Below are positions 12,057 to 23,500 of a stretch of DNA of 64,000 nucleotides, in pieces. This DNA comes from Luzula sylvatica (lineage: Eukaryota > Streptophyta > Magnoliopsida > Poales > Juncaceae): NCBI GenBank assembly GCA_946800325.1, contig OX326959.1:27704615-27768614 (forward strand), read 5' to 3'. Below the pieces are notes generated by a model. It saw nothing but the letters and a program-made list of their open reading frames with translations. It was not told the DNA's origin and did not search any database. Each line of letters begins with the position of its first letter. The first letter of the stretch is position 1. The position numbers and the translations under genes were made by a program.

Positions 12057-13305
12057 ATTAGACTTACCTTTTTGCATTTTTAGGAAATGTTTCAGAAAAT
12101 AGAAATGTGTGTGTGTTAGTCTTCTATTACAGAGTATTTTGAGGACGACATGAAAAATAAGTATTCTTCTCGTGTTACACTTTAATTTTGAATCTTTGTT
12201 TGAAAATGGATGATTGATTTGTTTTGAAGGTGTTGAACTTCACCTTTTGCATTTTCATGAAATTTTTGAAAAAATAGAAATTTGTGTGTGTTAGTATTAT
12301 ATTACGGAGTATTTTGAGGACAATACGAAAATGAGTATTTTTCTCTTGTTACACATCAATTTTATACTTTTTAGAAAATAGGATAATTGATTTTTTTTAA
12401 GGTGTTAGACGTTACTTTTTGCATTTGAAGAATTTTTTGAATAAATAGAAAGTTGTGTGTGTTAGTCTTCTTTTACGGAATATTTTGAGGACAACATGAA
12501 AATTTAACATTTTTCTCGTGTTACACTTCAATTTTGACTTTTTCAAAAAAATTAGGATAATTGATTTGTTTTGATGGTCTTGGACTTCAGTTTTCCATTT
12601 TTATGAAATGTTTCTAAAAATAGAAAATCGTATGTGCTAGTTTTCTATTACGGAGTATTTTGAGGACAACATTCAAATTGAGCAGTTTACTCATGTTAAC
12701 TTCAATTTTAAAATTTTTAAGAAAATATGATAACTGCCTTTTATTGAAGGCGTTAGACTTCAATTTTAATGTTTTGAAGATTTTTGTAAAAAATAACAAT
12801 TAGTGTATGTTAGTCTTCTATTATGGAGTATTTTTAGGACAACATGAAAAATGAGTACTTTGCTCGTGTTACTCTTCAATTTTGACATTTTTTAGAAATT
12901 AGGACAATTCATTTGTTCTCAAGGTATTAGACTTGACTTTTTGCATTTTAAAGAAATGTTTCAAAAAATATTAATTTGTGTGTTGTTAGTCTTCTATTAC
13001 GGAGTATTTTGAGGACAACATGAAAAATAAGTATATTTCTCGTGTTATACTTCAATTTTGAATTTTTTTAGAAAATGAATAATTGATTTGTTTTTAAGGT
13101 ACTGTTAGACTTCACTTTTTCATTTTCATGAATTTTTTGAAAAAAAAAAAATTTGTGTGTGTTAATCTTCCATTACGGAAGATATTGAAGACAATATGAA
13201 AATGAGTATTTTTCTCGTGTTACACTTTATTTTTGAAATTATTTCGAAAATAGGATAATTTATTTGTTTTAAATGTGTTAGACTTCACTTTTTATGCTTT
13301 GAAGA

Positions 13306-13312
<7 letters not shown>

Positions 13313-13338
<26 letters not shown>
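13313..13338. repeat. (TA)n microsatellite, insertion target
   Basis: A perfect TA run abuts the left end of the TIR element at 13339. A shorter AT/TG run flanks its right end after 14415. This suggests insertion into a TA-rich microsatellite. Confidence 0.75.
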
Positions 13339-14415
13339 GGGGGCGGTTCCGTTGAGATCTTATTTTGAGTCCTTATTTTGAGTCCAGATCTACATCGTTG
13401 ATCAAAATTAGATGAATGGCTGATATTTAATTCAAATTGATGTTTTTTATTATTTTCCTGCCCGGTTTGTTGCCTATTATTTTCTTGTCCGAAATTTCAG
13501 TTTGTTTCCTAATGTATTGACTTACCAAAAAAATGTGATTTCTCTATTCATGTTTACACTATATCTATTTGTGTCTTTCTGTTGACTGGCCAAAAAGAGT
13601 CAGACTTATACAAAGTTTCTTGTTTGCACACTATCATTTTTTTTTTCTTTATTTCTTTTACACCTCTTGTAGAATTTTTATGATGCAGCCGAGCTTCTCA
13701 TTTTCAACCAAATAATCAATCTCTTATTTGAGTCCCTCACATGCCTTGCATTCCTCCTATTCAAGTTAACCAAATAATCAAAGAGTACTGTATTATATGA
13801 TATGGATTATCCATTGGATTAGGGATTAGCATTCAATAAGAAATTAATTATTATTCATAGGATTATTATAATTACAAAATTTGACATAAATTTATTTGAA
13901 TTATAATTATAATTACAATATGAATTTATAATTTTAGCAAAGGAGTACTGAATTTTATAATTCCTATGTATTCTTCAACTAATCAGCAAGTAGAGAAAAC
14001 ATGTCCATTGAAAAGCTAAATTAAATGCAATAGCTTACCAGAAAATTATATTTTATACCTATCAATATCCACCCCTGAACAAAATTCAAGTTTTATAAGG
14101 ATTAGATTGAATAATCTTCAGATTTACAAGAGTTCGATGGAATAATATCCAAGTTCTACAAGAGAGAGAAGAGCATCATGATGTGAGATAATCATGGTGG
14201 AACAGAGAATGTCCAAGTTCTACAAAAGATAATTCATTTTGGAGAAGAGATAATTAAATGGAAAGAGGCAATATTTTGATTTGGGCAGATTTTGTTTTGT
14301 TGTTAATTTTGGCAACGTTTTTAATTAAATCTGGTTCACTCATCTAATTTTGATCAACGATTTAGATCTAGACTCGAAATAAGAACTCAAAATAAGATCT
14401 TAACGGAACCATCCG
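13339..14415. mobile_element. TIR transposon, about 77-bp inverted ends, non-coding
   Basis: The left end 13341-13417 (GGGCGGTTCCGTT, AGATCTTATTTTGAGT and ATCGTTGATCAAAATTAGAT blocks) matches the reverse complement of 14340-14415 with few differences. The roughly 0.9-kb inside has no ORF. The element sits in a (TA)n tract, so target duplications cannot be read. It is a non-autonomous DNA element of uncertain superfamily. Confidence 0.75.
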
Positions 14416-15022
14416 CATATATATATGTGTGTGTGTGACTTATTAGTCCTTGGATTCGCATCGCAATTTGTGCTCATTTCGTCTCCTTTTCATTTCATTT
14501 CTCCGTTTCTTTTTTTGTACTCCGTCACATTTATGTTTTGTTTGCCTTTCTCTAATGGCTTATCGGTGATAAGGGCTCTCTATCTCTTGCCCTTCTCTCT
14601 TGTGCTCTAACCTGGTTAAGATTCTCCGCAAACAAAGTTTACGTGAACACCTCGAAGGGAAAAAATCACGGCCGCCGACGCTCAAACTATTTAACTATAT
14701 TGGAGAAAGAAAAAATACATTTGTTGGTATTTTTTGGAATGAATAAAACTCTAGTCTAGCAGCTGTACTTGTAGTTAAGTCCCTATCCAATACAAGAAAA
14801 TAATACAAAGAAATAATCGTTGTTTTAATTACAATTCATTCGTGGCAATAAGAATAGGATAGTACTACTGTACGGCCATTTTGGAAAAGGGTATTTCTTG
14901 TATTGAAAATGTGTATGTCAAATTTTTGTTGTTGTGACTCTCTATTCTCATAAAACTGGATATCTCCAGTTTATGTAATTAGCGTGAATCTCTCCCTCTC
15001 CAACTTTGCATCCCATTAATTT
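14416..15022. other. Intergenic DNA without recognised features
   Basis: No supported gene or repeat. The stretch is mildly CT-rich near 14450-14620. The open frame at 14425-14610 is hydrophobic by composition and not credible. Confidence 0.5.
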
Positions 15023-15457
15023 GAGAAAAGTCTGATTTTGGTCCCTGAAAAATACCAAAATGTTCAATTTCTCCCCTGACATTTTTTTCGGTCATTTTGC
15101 CCCCCAATCTTTCAATTTTGTTCATTGTGCCCCCCAAACTTTTTAATTTGGTTCAATATGCCCCTTCCGTCTAATTTTACAGTTAAATGGGTGTCAAGTG
15201 ATGTTATTTTACAGTTAATTGGGTGTCAATTTTGTTCATTGAGCCCCCCAAACTTTTTAATTTGGTTCAATATGCCCCCAAACTTGACACTCATTTAACC
15301 GTAAAATTAGACGGAAGGGGCATATTGAACCAAATAAAAAAGTTTGGGGGGCACAATGAACAAAATTGAAAGATTGGGGGGCAAAATGACCCAAAAAAAT
15401 GTCCGGGGAGAAATTAAACATTTTGGTATTTTCAGGGACCAAAACCAGACTTTTCTC
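15023..15457. mobile_element. MULE-type foldback MITE with perfect 9-bp target duplication
   Basis: Long inverted arms start GAGAAAAGTCTGATTTTGGT at 15023 and end with the near-complement ACCAAAACCAGACTTTTCTC at 15457. The arms extend more than 150 bp inward through repeated GCCCCCCAAACTTT and TTGTTCATTG blocks. CATTAATTT flanks both ends (15014-15022 and 15458-15466). A 9-bp duplication with long TIRs is the Mutator-like hallmark. It is non-coding, and the open frame on its minus strand is incidental. Confidence 0.88.
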
Positions 15458-15509
15458 CATTAATTTCTTACTTTCTCTTCGGTTCACTCCATGTCTCACT
15501 ACAACATAC

Positions 15510-15835
15510 ATGGGCTATTGGGGCGGCCAAAACTGACCCAACAAGACCTGAAAACCGCCCCAATAGCTTATTGGAACGATTAGACGACCCTAACTAGCCG
15601 ACCCTAAAGGTCGCGTTCCTGTCAGGGGCGGGCCGACCCTATAGTCCTTTTGGGGCGGTATTTAATGGGGCGGGCCGACTCTAAATGCATATCAAGTCAG
15701 ATCAGTATGTTTAACAGGGCAGGAGTCAAATCAGTACGTTAATGGGGCGGGCCGACCCTATAACACACATCAATGGGGCAGGCCGACCATATAACCCTCT
15801 GCCGTCAAATCAGTCAAATGGGACGGGCCAACCCT
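15510..15835. repeat. CACTA subterminal repeats, left
   Basis: Repeated TTGGGGCGGGCCGACCCTAT-like units, some degenerate (GGGGCAGGCCGACCATA, GGGACGGGCCAACCCTT), occur at least six times. In CACTA elements such repeats bind the element-encoded TNPA-type protein. That binding role is known for the superfamily and inferred here. Confidence 0.85.
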
Positions 15836-15839
15836 TATA

Positions 15840-17280
15840 TTATAATTATTAATTATATGAATAATTATATAATTATATTAATTAGTAATTATTCGAAATT
15901 TTATATTATAATTAGTAATTATATAATAATTTATATAATTATATTAATTATTAATTATATAAATAATTAATATTATTATATAAATTATTATATAATTATA
16001 TTTATATGAAATACTAATCCTACGCGCAAATTCAACAAACAATCAAATACACAAACACACAAACATAAATCCTACGTGCAAATTCAACACAGAAGACTAA
16101 TTATTACATACAAATTTGACCAAAAAGATGGTGAAAATGAATTTTTAGAACTTAAACAAAATAATAATAATGAAGAGGCCAAATTATTACAACATTAATT
16201 TTTTGACAGATTTAAAAATAGTACAAACAGATCTAGAAAAATTAACCGTCTTGAGAGGACAACTCTCTTCTCGACTTCCTCCACTTGTTTTTTGCCGCTA
16301 ATCACATTGTTTAACCTAATTATGAAAAAAAGACATGAAATAAATGTAAGTTTTCATTTATAGAACTTAAAATGACGAGTAAAAATTACAAACGTTAATT
16401 CAACAAAGGGAAAAAAAAAGAGAGGCTATGTATGCATTATCTCTAACGACTTCCTCCACTTGTTTATAGAACCAAATTCAGCAAAATATCAACCTTAAAA
16501 CTTAATTCTCAGTACAAAAAATAGTAAACCCTAATTCGAAAATTATTTTGTGTAAAAACAAATATCTAATACAAACCCAAAAAACCGAGAAAATATTTTC
16601 ACAGCAATAATATTTTGTGTAAGTTTAAACAGCAATAAAAAATATACTAAAATTATTTTAATATTTTAACAGTATCAAAATTGTACTAATTATTATACTT
16701 TTATTATATTTATTATTATACTAAATACTTAATATTCAAAAAGTGTACTAAATATACTAAAATTATTGAAAACCAGTAAAAAGCATTAAAGAAAATCTAA
16801 AATAAATTATAATTGTTTATAATAATAATTTATCAAAATTAATTTTCAAAATCTAAATAATGCACTAAATATAATACTCTAAATAAAACAGTACTAAAGG
16901 TAATTTGGACCTTGCTTTCGAGTTTATTTGGGATTGTTTCGAATGCAAGAAGATCGGCTTCGGATTCGGCAAAAACTTGAACTCTTCATCTTTGGAAATT
17001 GACAATTGCGCAAACTGAAGTCCGTCCGCGATGAAACTGAAACATAATTGACCATGACATATTAGTTAAATAATACTCAATTAAACGTAAATTTAAACAA
17101 TTGAAATTTATTAAACAGAATTCGAAAATTAAATTGAAACAGAATTGACAATGTATTCTCAGTTCCGTTCCTGTGAAACATGATTCCACAATTGAAGTTT
17201 ATTAAATAGAATTGATCATATTGACCTTAGTCCAAAAGATATCTTCCGAAAATCTAGCTCGTCTCTCCTCGCCTCGCCTC
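15840..17280. other. CACTA internal DNA, left part
   Basis: AT-rich, with a TATA/ATTAAT-rich low-complexity block at 15835-16010. A phrase CTCGACTTCCTCCACTTGTT and a similar CGACTTCCTCCACTTGTTTA occur near 16273 and 16448, a small duplication. No transposase-like ORF is present. Confidence 0.5.
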
Positions 17281-17285
17281 CCAAC

Positions 17286-18375
17286 TGAAGGAAATACAGT
17301 TTTGGATCATCGCTAAAATGGTACGTAGGACAAACGAACGTACGCGTTCGTGGGCATACGAAACAGATTAGTAAAACTGGTATAACTTTCAGTAGGAAAC
17401 TCCGATTTGAATGGTTCAAATTGGGTTTGTTAGATAATGCGATTATCTAGAACTTTCATGTTGTAATATATTTCATTTGAGCGAAGTATCAGTGTCGTTC
17501 TAATGAAATACCGAAAGGGTGCGACAGTTTGACATACAGTCAGTAAAACGGCCGTAACTTTCGGGTCCGAACTCCAATTGAGCTGGGCCAAATTGGGTTG
17601 GAAAGATAATAAGATTATCTACAATGTTCGTAAATGTTCAAAGTCGGTTGGAACGATTTAATATTTTCGTTTTGACAGATTACTGAAAGGTTGTATGCAG
17701 TTTTCTGTTTGAAAATGTGTATAGAAGATATACATACCTTTTGGCCCATCCTTATCCTATGGAGTATATATAGGATGTTTCTCTCTCTCTCATCAGTCCA
17801 AATTGAATAATTAGATTAGTTCAACTAGAAAATTAATGGACTTAATTCAGAATTAATCCAGAAATTAAGAGACTCTAATCGCTTGATGAAAGAGTGCGAA
17901 GAGATTGAGAGAGAAGGAGAAAAGAGTTTTCTCCATCTAGAGAATCGAAACGCAATCATGCAAGTTCGCCGGTGCATCGTCTAGGCGGGTGCATCCGCGA
18001 CCAAGGTGCTACGACTCACGGTGGATACGGGTAGAGGAGCGACACATGTGGCTCTTCGTTGTGATCAAACCGGAGAAGTAATCGAGTAACGGGCTGTGGA
18101 ATCATGCGGGCATGGAACGCACGAAGACAACCCGAGGCGTGTCGAAACGGTTGGAGACGTGCGGTATGGGACGTACGGGCTAGTCACCAACGTGACACCG
18201 AAGGAAATAGAAGGCGGCGATCAACCCTTCGTGTGCCATCAATTTGGCAATGGTATAGATCTATCCTTCTAATTGCATCGTACCCTCGAAGTCGTGGCGT
18301 GATCTCGGGAATCGGGGAATCGAACCGGGCCTTCATTCCGCCGCGCGGTCCCGGGGTCGAGGATATTCCCCAACA
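17286..18375 (+). repeat. Copia 5' LTR
   Basis: This 1090-bp LTR is nearly repeated at 24755-25646 plus 33089-33295. A candidate TATA box lies near 17765 (GTATATATAG) before a CT-rich stretch. The LTR shows scattered differences from the right copy, unlike the LTR pair of the nested element, so this insertion is older. Confidence 0.88.
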
Positions 18376-18376
18376 G

Positions 18377-18388
18377 TGGTATCAGAGC
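18377..18388 (+). promoter_or_regulatory. Copia primer-binding site (initiator Met tRNA)
   Basis: TGGTATCAGAGC, one base after the 5' LTR, is the standard plant LTR-element site complementary to the 3' end of initiator methionine tRNA. It fixes the LTR boundary and the plus-strand orientation. Confidence 0.9.
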
Positions 18389-18599
18389 GATCGCCATCGA
18401 TTCGAGGGTCGAATCATAGTCGTATATTAGATATACGCACGGGTTATCAAAGTTCGTACCCGTTTGCATGATGTTACATATAGAGAAAGTCAAATTCCGT
18501 TAAAATCACAAGTGGAATTCGCTAGAGATCGATCAAAAGTTGATTGAGAGTATCTAGGAATGATCGTGAAAAAGTTTCATGATTTATCGTTTTGGAAAC

Positions 18600-19200
18600 G
18601 AGCGAAAACGGACGAAACGGCAAAATCTGCAGAAAGTTAGAATACGAAACAGTGAGTAAAACTAAGATACTTTTCAGTGAAAAACTCCAAATTGATTGGA
18701 TCAAATTGGCGTAGTTAGATAATGAAATTATCTATGACTTTGATACATAACGTTTTTCCATTTGAACGAATTATCAGTGTCGTTTGTATGGAATACTGAA
18801 AGGGTGCGACTGTTTGACATACAGAGACTAAAACGTCCGTATATGTCGCATCGAAACTCCAATTGAGTCCAATCCAATTGGGTTAATTAGATGATAAGAT
18901 TATCTAGAACTTTCGTTCACGTTCAAAGTCGGTTGGAACAATTGAATATTTTTGTTTCAACAGAATACTGAAAAGGTGTCTGTAGTTTTCTGGTTGAAAA
19001 GGTGTATATTGGATATACTTACCTTTTCGTTTGTTCGTATTTTACTAAAACTGGTATAACTTTCAGTAGAAAATTCCGATTTGAATGGTTCAAATTGTTT
19101 CAGTTAGATAATTAGATTATCTAGAACTTTCATGTTGTAATATATTTTATTTGAGCGAAGTATTAGTGTCGTTTTAATGAAATAACGAAAGGGTGCAGAA
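18600..19200 (+). repeat. LTR-derived repeats inside the copia leader
   Basis: The LTR carries two related blocks at 17340-17520 and 17525-17705 (ACTTTCAGTA..., TAGATAATG-AGATTATCTA, GTATCAGTGTCGTT, GAAAGGGTGC). Diverged copies of the same blocks recur in the leader at about 18640-18800, 18805-18985 and 19030-19200. The leader therefore contains about three extra copies of a 170-190-bp LTR module, perhaps from recombination or template switching. Confidence 0.7.
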
Positions 19201-20790
19201 AAACAGTTTTTCTGCCGCCCCGGGGGCAGTTTTTGGCGCCCCGGACGCGTCGCGAGGTTTTCTCGCGCCCCACGGCCCCTGCGTTACAACGGATGGGGCA
19301 GTCCGTTACAACGGACCCCTCTCTGGTTGCTGTTTTTGTTTTCGCGATAATTTTGGCTACGAAGCTCGGAATTTTGAGTTCTTTATATCGATTTGATCGG
19401 CATCAAACATACTAGCATATAGGACAAGTAATTATTTATAATAATTAATTTTCCTAATAAATACATATGCATTTATGAAAATCTTGTGATAGTGATATAA
19501 TTGGATTATGTCACGAATTTAGAAATATGCAATGGCATGATCCCTCATAATATTTAAGTCATGGAAATGTCTTCCATATCCACAACCATCGAGATTGATA
19601 TGACATAGTGCGTGGTTTCAGGCCATAGTCGGGCACGTACTATTGTATATATTGGTGCGGGTGGTAAGCGTTAATTGGGGACTCACGTGGTTTCAGGCCA
19701 TAGTCGGGCACGTGAGTAGTTCAATTGAACGATACGTTGGATACGGTTGTGACTTAACCGTCCAAGCCAATCCGATTGGAGTTCGGGGCATAGATAGGAT
19801 GCACACACGGAACTGGGATTGTATTGGATACGATCCATCACCGAAATCCTATAAAGGTTCAAGAGTCGTATTGGATATGATTGGATTTAATCCTACCTAA
19901 AATATCGAGATCTCATTTGTCGGCCATAGTCACTTATGGGAGGATCGTAAAATATGGGTCTTGAGTGTTATGGACTTGGAGTCCCGTATCGGTATGAGGG
20001 TTATCGATTCGATAAAAATAACACATTCATATATTCATCATATAAGCATATAGATTAAGTACGCACGGTTAGGAGTTAATCTTCATCATCCGTTTAGAAT
20101 TATGTTTTCAAGCAACACCAAATATATCGATGAGATCGATATGATAGATGGCTTTTGGGCCGGAATTACCGTTATTAACCTTGATAGTCAAAGAATAGTT
20201 CTTAGACTTAAAGGAACGTGTTGGACACGGAAATGGTAGATTCGGGGCTCGAGGCTTTGGCTTTAGAGAAAGCCGGTTTCGATAAACTTTAAGAAGGAAT
20301 CGAACGATATTACGTGCCTTGTGGTGGCATGTATAGACGCATATTCCCAAAATTGTTTTGAGAATTCGGGTGTATATGAAAGTAAAACACAAAGCTCATG
20401 AAATAGTTTCAAGAGCTAGAGCGCGTTGAATGGTTCGATGCGGCTCAAAGAGTAGGTTAATTTTGAGACGCCTTATGGGTCTTGGATTAACACTCGTGTG
20501 TTGATGGTACGAGATTTGATCGTCGTGACCGAATATCATATGCATTCGATAGATAAGTCGATCCCGAAATTGCATGAGATGCGATTTAAATTTGAATTGG
20601 AGATGCTCGGAGTATCCGAGGAATTCAATGCATATAGATGCGTGGACGTCCTTGTAATTCAAAAGCGGGATCGAAAGAAATGTATGTCTAAGGGTATTTT
20701 GGGAAAATGTTTTCCAAAACAGAAATTTCGGACAAGGAGTTGTTCAAACTAGTGACTCAAAGAATGGTGAAATCCGAGGAGGATTAAACC
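19200..20790 (+). other. Copia leader and gag/protease region, unreadable
   Basis: This lies between the repeats and the first recognisable pol remnant. A phrase GTGGTTTCAGGCCATAGTCG occurs twice (near 19611 and 19689). Two CGTTACAACGG motifs lie near 19280-19315. No gag or protease domain can be read through the stops, so gag has either decayed beyond recognition or was lost. Confidence 0.5.
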
Positions 20791-20799
20791 AAGAGGTTG

Positions 20800-23500
20800 A
20801 TTGCTTCTTTTGGCATTGCCGTCTTGGCCATATAAACGAGATTCGCGTATCTAGATTCCATATGATGGATTGTTAGAATCATTCGAATTAGATTCGATTG
20901 ATTAATGCGATAATTATTTATTAGGCAAGACGACAAAGGGCATCATTCTCCAATGGTTGGAGAAAGATCCAACGAATTATTGGAACTTACATTCACATGT
21001 AGATGATCCGATAAGTTCCGAGGAAAGAGGAGGCTATCAGTATTTTGTTATGTTTATGGACGGTTAAAGTAGATATGGAAATATCTATTTAATGCGTGCC
21101 GAAATGGAGACTTTTGAAAGGTTCAAAGAGTTTCAAAAACGAAATACGAAATCAACTAAGCAAGAAAATCAAAGCTTTTCGATAGGATCGAGAAGGCGAG
21201 TATTTGAGCTAAACCTTTCGATAGGATCGAAGAGGCGATATTTGAGTTATGAATATTGATGATCATTTATGATTGTGGAATCGTTTCACGATTGCCTTTA
21301 TTCGGAACATTGAGATGTGTCCGAAAAGAGGAAATGAACGCATGTTGAACATGGTTCGATAAATGATAAGTCAAACGGATATCCCAAAAATGTTTTGGGG
21401 ATACGCCCTTGAGACAGCGGCACTAATTAATGGTTGCATATAAGATATGGACCATAAACCTTCTAATCGGTACAAAAGACGCCATATGAGATATGGATCG
21501 GAATGGTTCCGAAGTTGTCACTTGTACATATTTGAGGATGTGAGTGTATTTCGAAATTTGTTTCGGTTAAACTCAATCCCAAATTTGGAAATTGTTCGTG
21601 TATCCTTAAGGTAACTAAAGAGTATTAGTTCTAACGTCCCGACGAAAATTAGATTTTCATGGCTCGAAGAGATGCCTTCTTGGAGGAGGACTAGATGCGC
21701 ACAAGTTTGGAACTTGGTGCCATTTATCTCTATGCGGGCTAGTGGGAGTAGAATAAATCTCGAAAGAGTTCGTGATTTGAAAATGAACATTGTACCGATG
21801 AAAGTTGACATGGCTTCATCAAGAGTTGATGAACGCAAGTCGAACACACAAAGGAATTTTTCGTAGATCAAGTAGGCTATATCATAAGCCGGTAAATACG
21901 GATTTATCGAGGCTAATGATGATAGATCGAAATCATATGATGATTCGATATCCTACAAGGATGCTATGAAAATTTGATTCCACATGACATGGTGTCATGA
22001 AATCTGAGATTCGATCCATGTAAATTATCAAGTTCAGAACTTGATTTCATTACTTTCTGGGTTAGACCCGTGAAATGTGAGTGGGTTTTTCAAGATGAAG
22101 AACCGACATGGATAGGAATACGCATATATGTAAAGCGAGGCTTTTTGCGAAAAGTTTCATGCAATTCATAGTCGGACTATGAAGAAACGTTTTCGATTGT
22201 TGCCATGCTTTCCCATTCTCGAAATTCTGCTTGCCATGGTCGCGTAATATGATTATGTGATGTGGAAAAATGGATGTCAAAACCAAATTTCTTGACAGAA
22301 ATTTTATGAAAGGATGTGTACTTGACACAACCTTACGGTTTTGTCGATTCATAAGAATCGGGGATAAGATATGCACGCTTTAACGATCCATATGATGGAT
22401 TAGAGAAAGCTTTTCGGAATTGGAATATTCGTTTTGACAAAATTATAAACTATTATAAAATTGTCGAAACGAATGGAAACTTTGTGTACACATGAAGGTT
22501 AGTGGGAGCTGCGTTATATTTCTTGTAACGACAAAGGATTTAGACGAGACCGCTTATGAATTAAGCGTGAAGATCTATAGGATAGATCTAAGAAGTTCCT
22601 CGTTCTATGTTATAGCACATATATCGACATATTGTTGAAAATGATTTTCAATATGTAAACTCCTTGGAAGAGTTAAATCGAAATGTCGAATGGCAGAAAT
22701 TTTCAACGGCTCGATGTGAGACATCAAGCAGCGCGAAAAGTAATAATATGATGCCTTACATTTTGATGTTAGGATCTATTATATCTGTCATGATATGTAT
22801 GTGGCTATCTGTCGTACAAATAAAGCGTCTAATTCACCGTCAATAAAAATCATGGGAATCACATGAGTTTGAATGTAATTCGATTACATGAGACTAACTC
22901 TTGTGAATGTATAATGGTTATACAAATATATACATAATGGTTATGTATATTTAAACCCATCGGGATTTGTATTGATAGAGGTGAAGTTTATCCTTGAATA
23001 CTTTGCGAAAGAATTCAGGATTTATTATCTATAATGGTGTGGAGGACGTGTTGGTTATAAAGAGTTATAACAACAACAGTTTCCAAAGATTAAGCACGTC
23101 CAAATGTGTAGCACGACTTTCGATCACAAAGTGTGTACATGTTTTGCTTAAATGAAAACACGGTTATGTGGAAAGGTTCCACAAGACCAATAGTTTATGA
23201 TTCTATTTACGGTGGCGAGTATATTGCAGTTATTAATCGCAAAAGGAAGTGGTATGGATCAAGGATACATGACCAAACTCTAGTAGTCACGAGTTATCGG
23301 ATTTATGGTTGTTTATTGCGTGAGACGCAATAGTACAAGCCATAAATGCCGAGGTCACAACCACTTCTAGCCAATACTCAGAAAATTTCATTTGATCCAT
23401 GAAATTTTGTGAAAAGATGTGATCGTAGGTATTGGAAATGTTCCAATCCTGATGATGATTAACACTAGCGGGAACGTGCGGACCCGTTTACAAAACCGCT
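20800..23500 (+). pseudogene. Copia pol remnant (pre-integrase, integrase, RT, RNase H)
   Basis: Readable pieces come in copia order across several frames. Near 20810 there is a HCRLGHINETRV pre-integrase motif. Near 21040-21130, YFVMFMDG then SRYGNIYLMRAE of the integrase core. Near 21330-21430, RMLNMVR then FWGYALETAALING. KTPYEIW sits near 21480. RT pieces are WVFQ near 22083 and KMDVKTKFLD near 22270. Near 23190, an EYIA motif of the RNase H region. Stops interrupt every domain. In an intact element this polyprotein performs reverse transcription and integration. Several short open frames in this span are fragments of it or chance openings. Confidence 0.8.

Larger units (their letters stand above)
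10020..13312. repeat. Satellite-like tandem array, unit about 172 bp, split by a solo LTR
   Basis: A conserved phrase TTACGGAGTATTTTGAGGAC recurs in diverged form near 10048, 10213, 10388, 12127, 12300, 12473, 12648, 12818, 12993 and 13168. Spacing is about 165-177 bp. Each unit also carries CTCGTGTTACACTTCAATTT and a GTTAGACTTCACTTTTTGCA block. Three units lie left of the solo LTR (10498-12056) and seven lie right of it. The unit length is in the range common for plant centromeric or heterochromatic satellites, but this array is short and diverged and could be a transposon-internal repeat. Confidence 0.8.

Noticed and set aside
15257..15511. Minus-strand ORF of 84 codons
   Set aside because: It falls within the arm of the MULE-type MITE and crosses its boundary.
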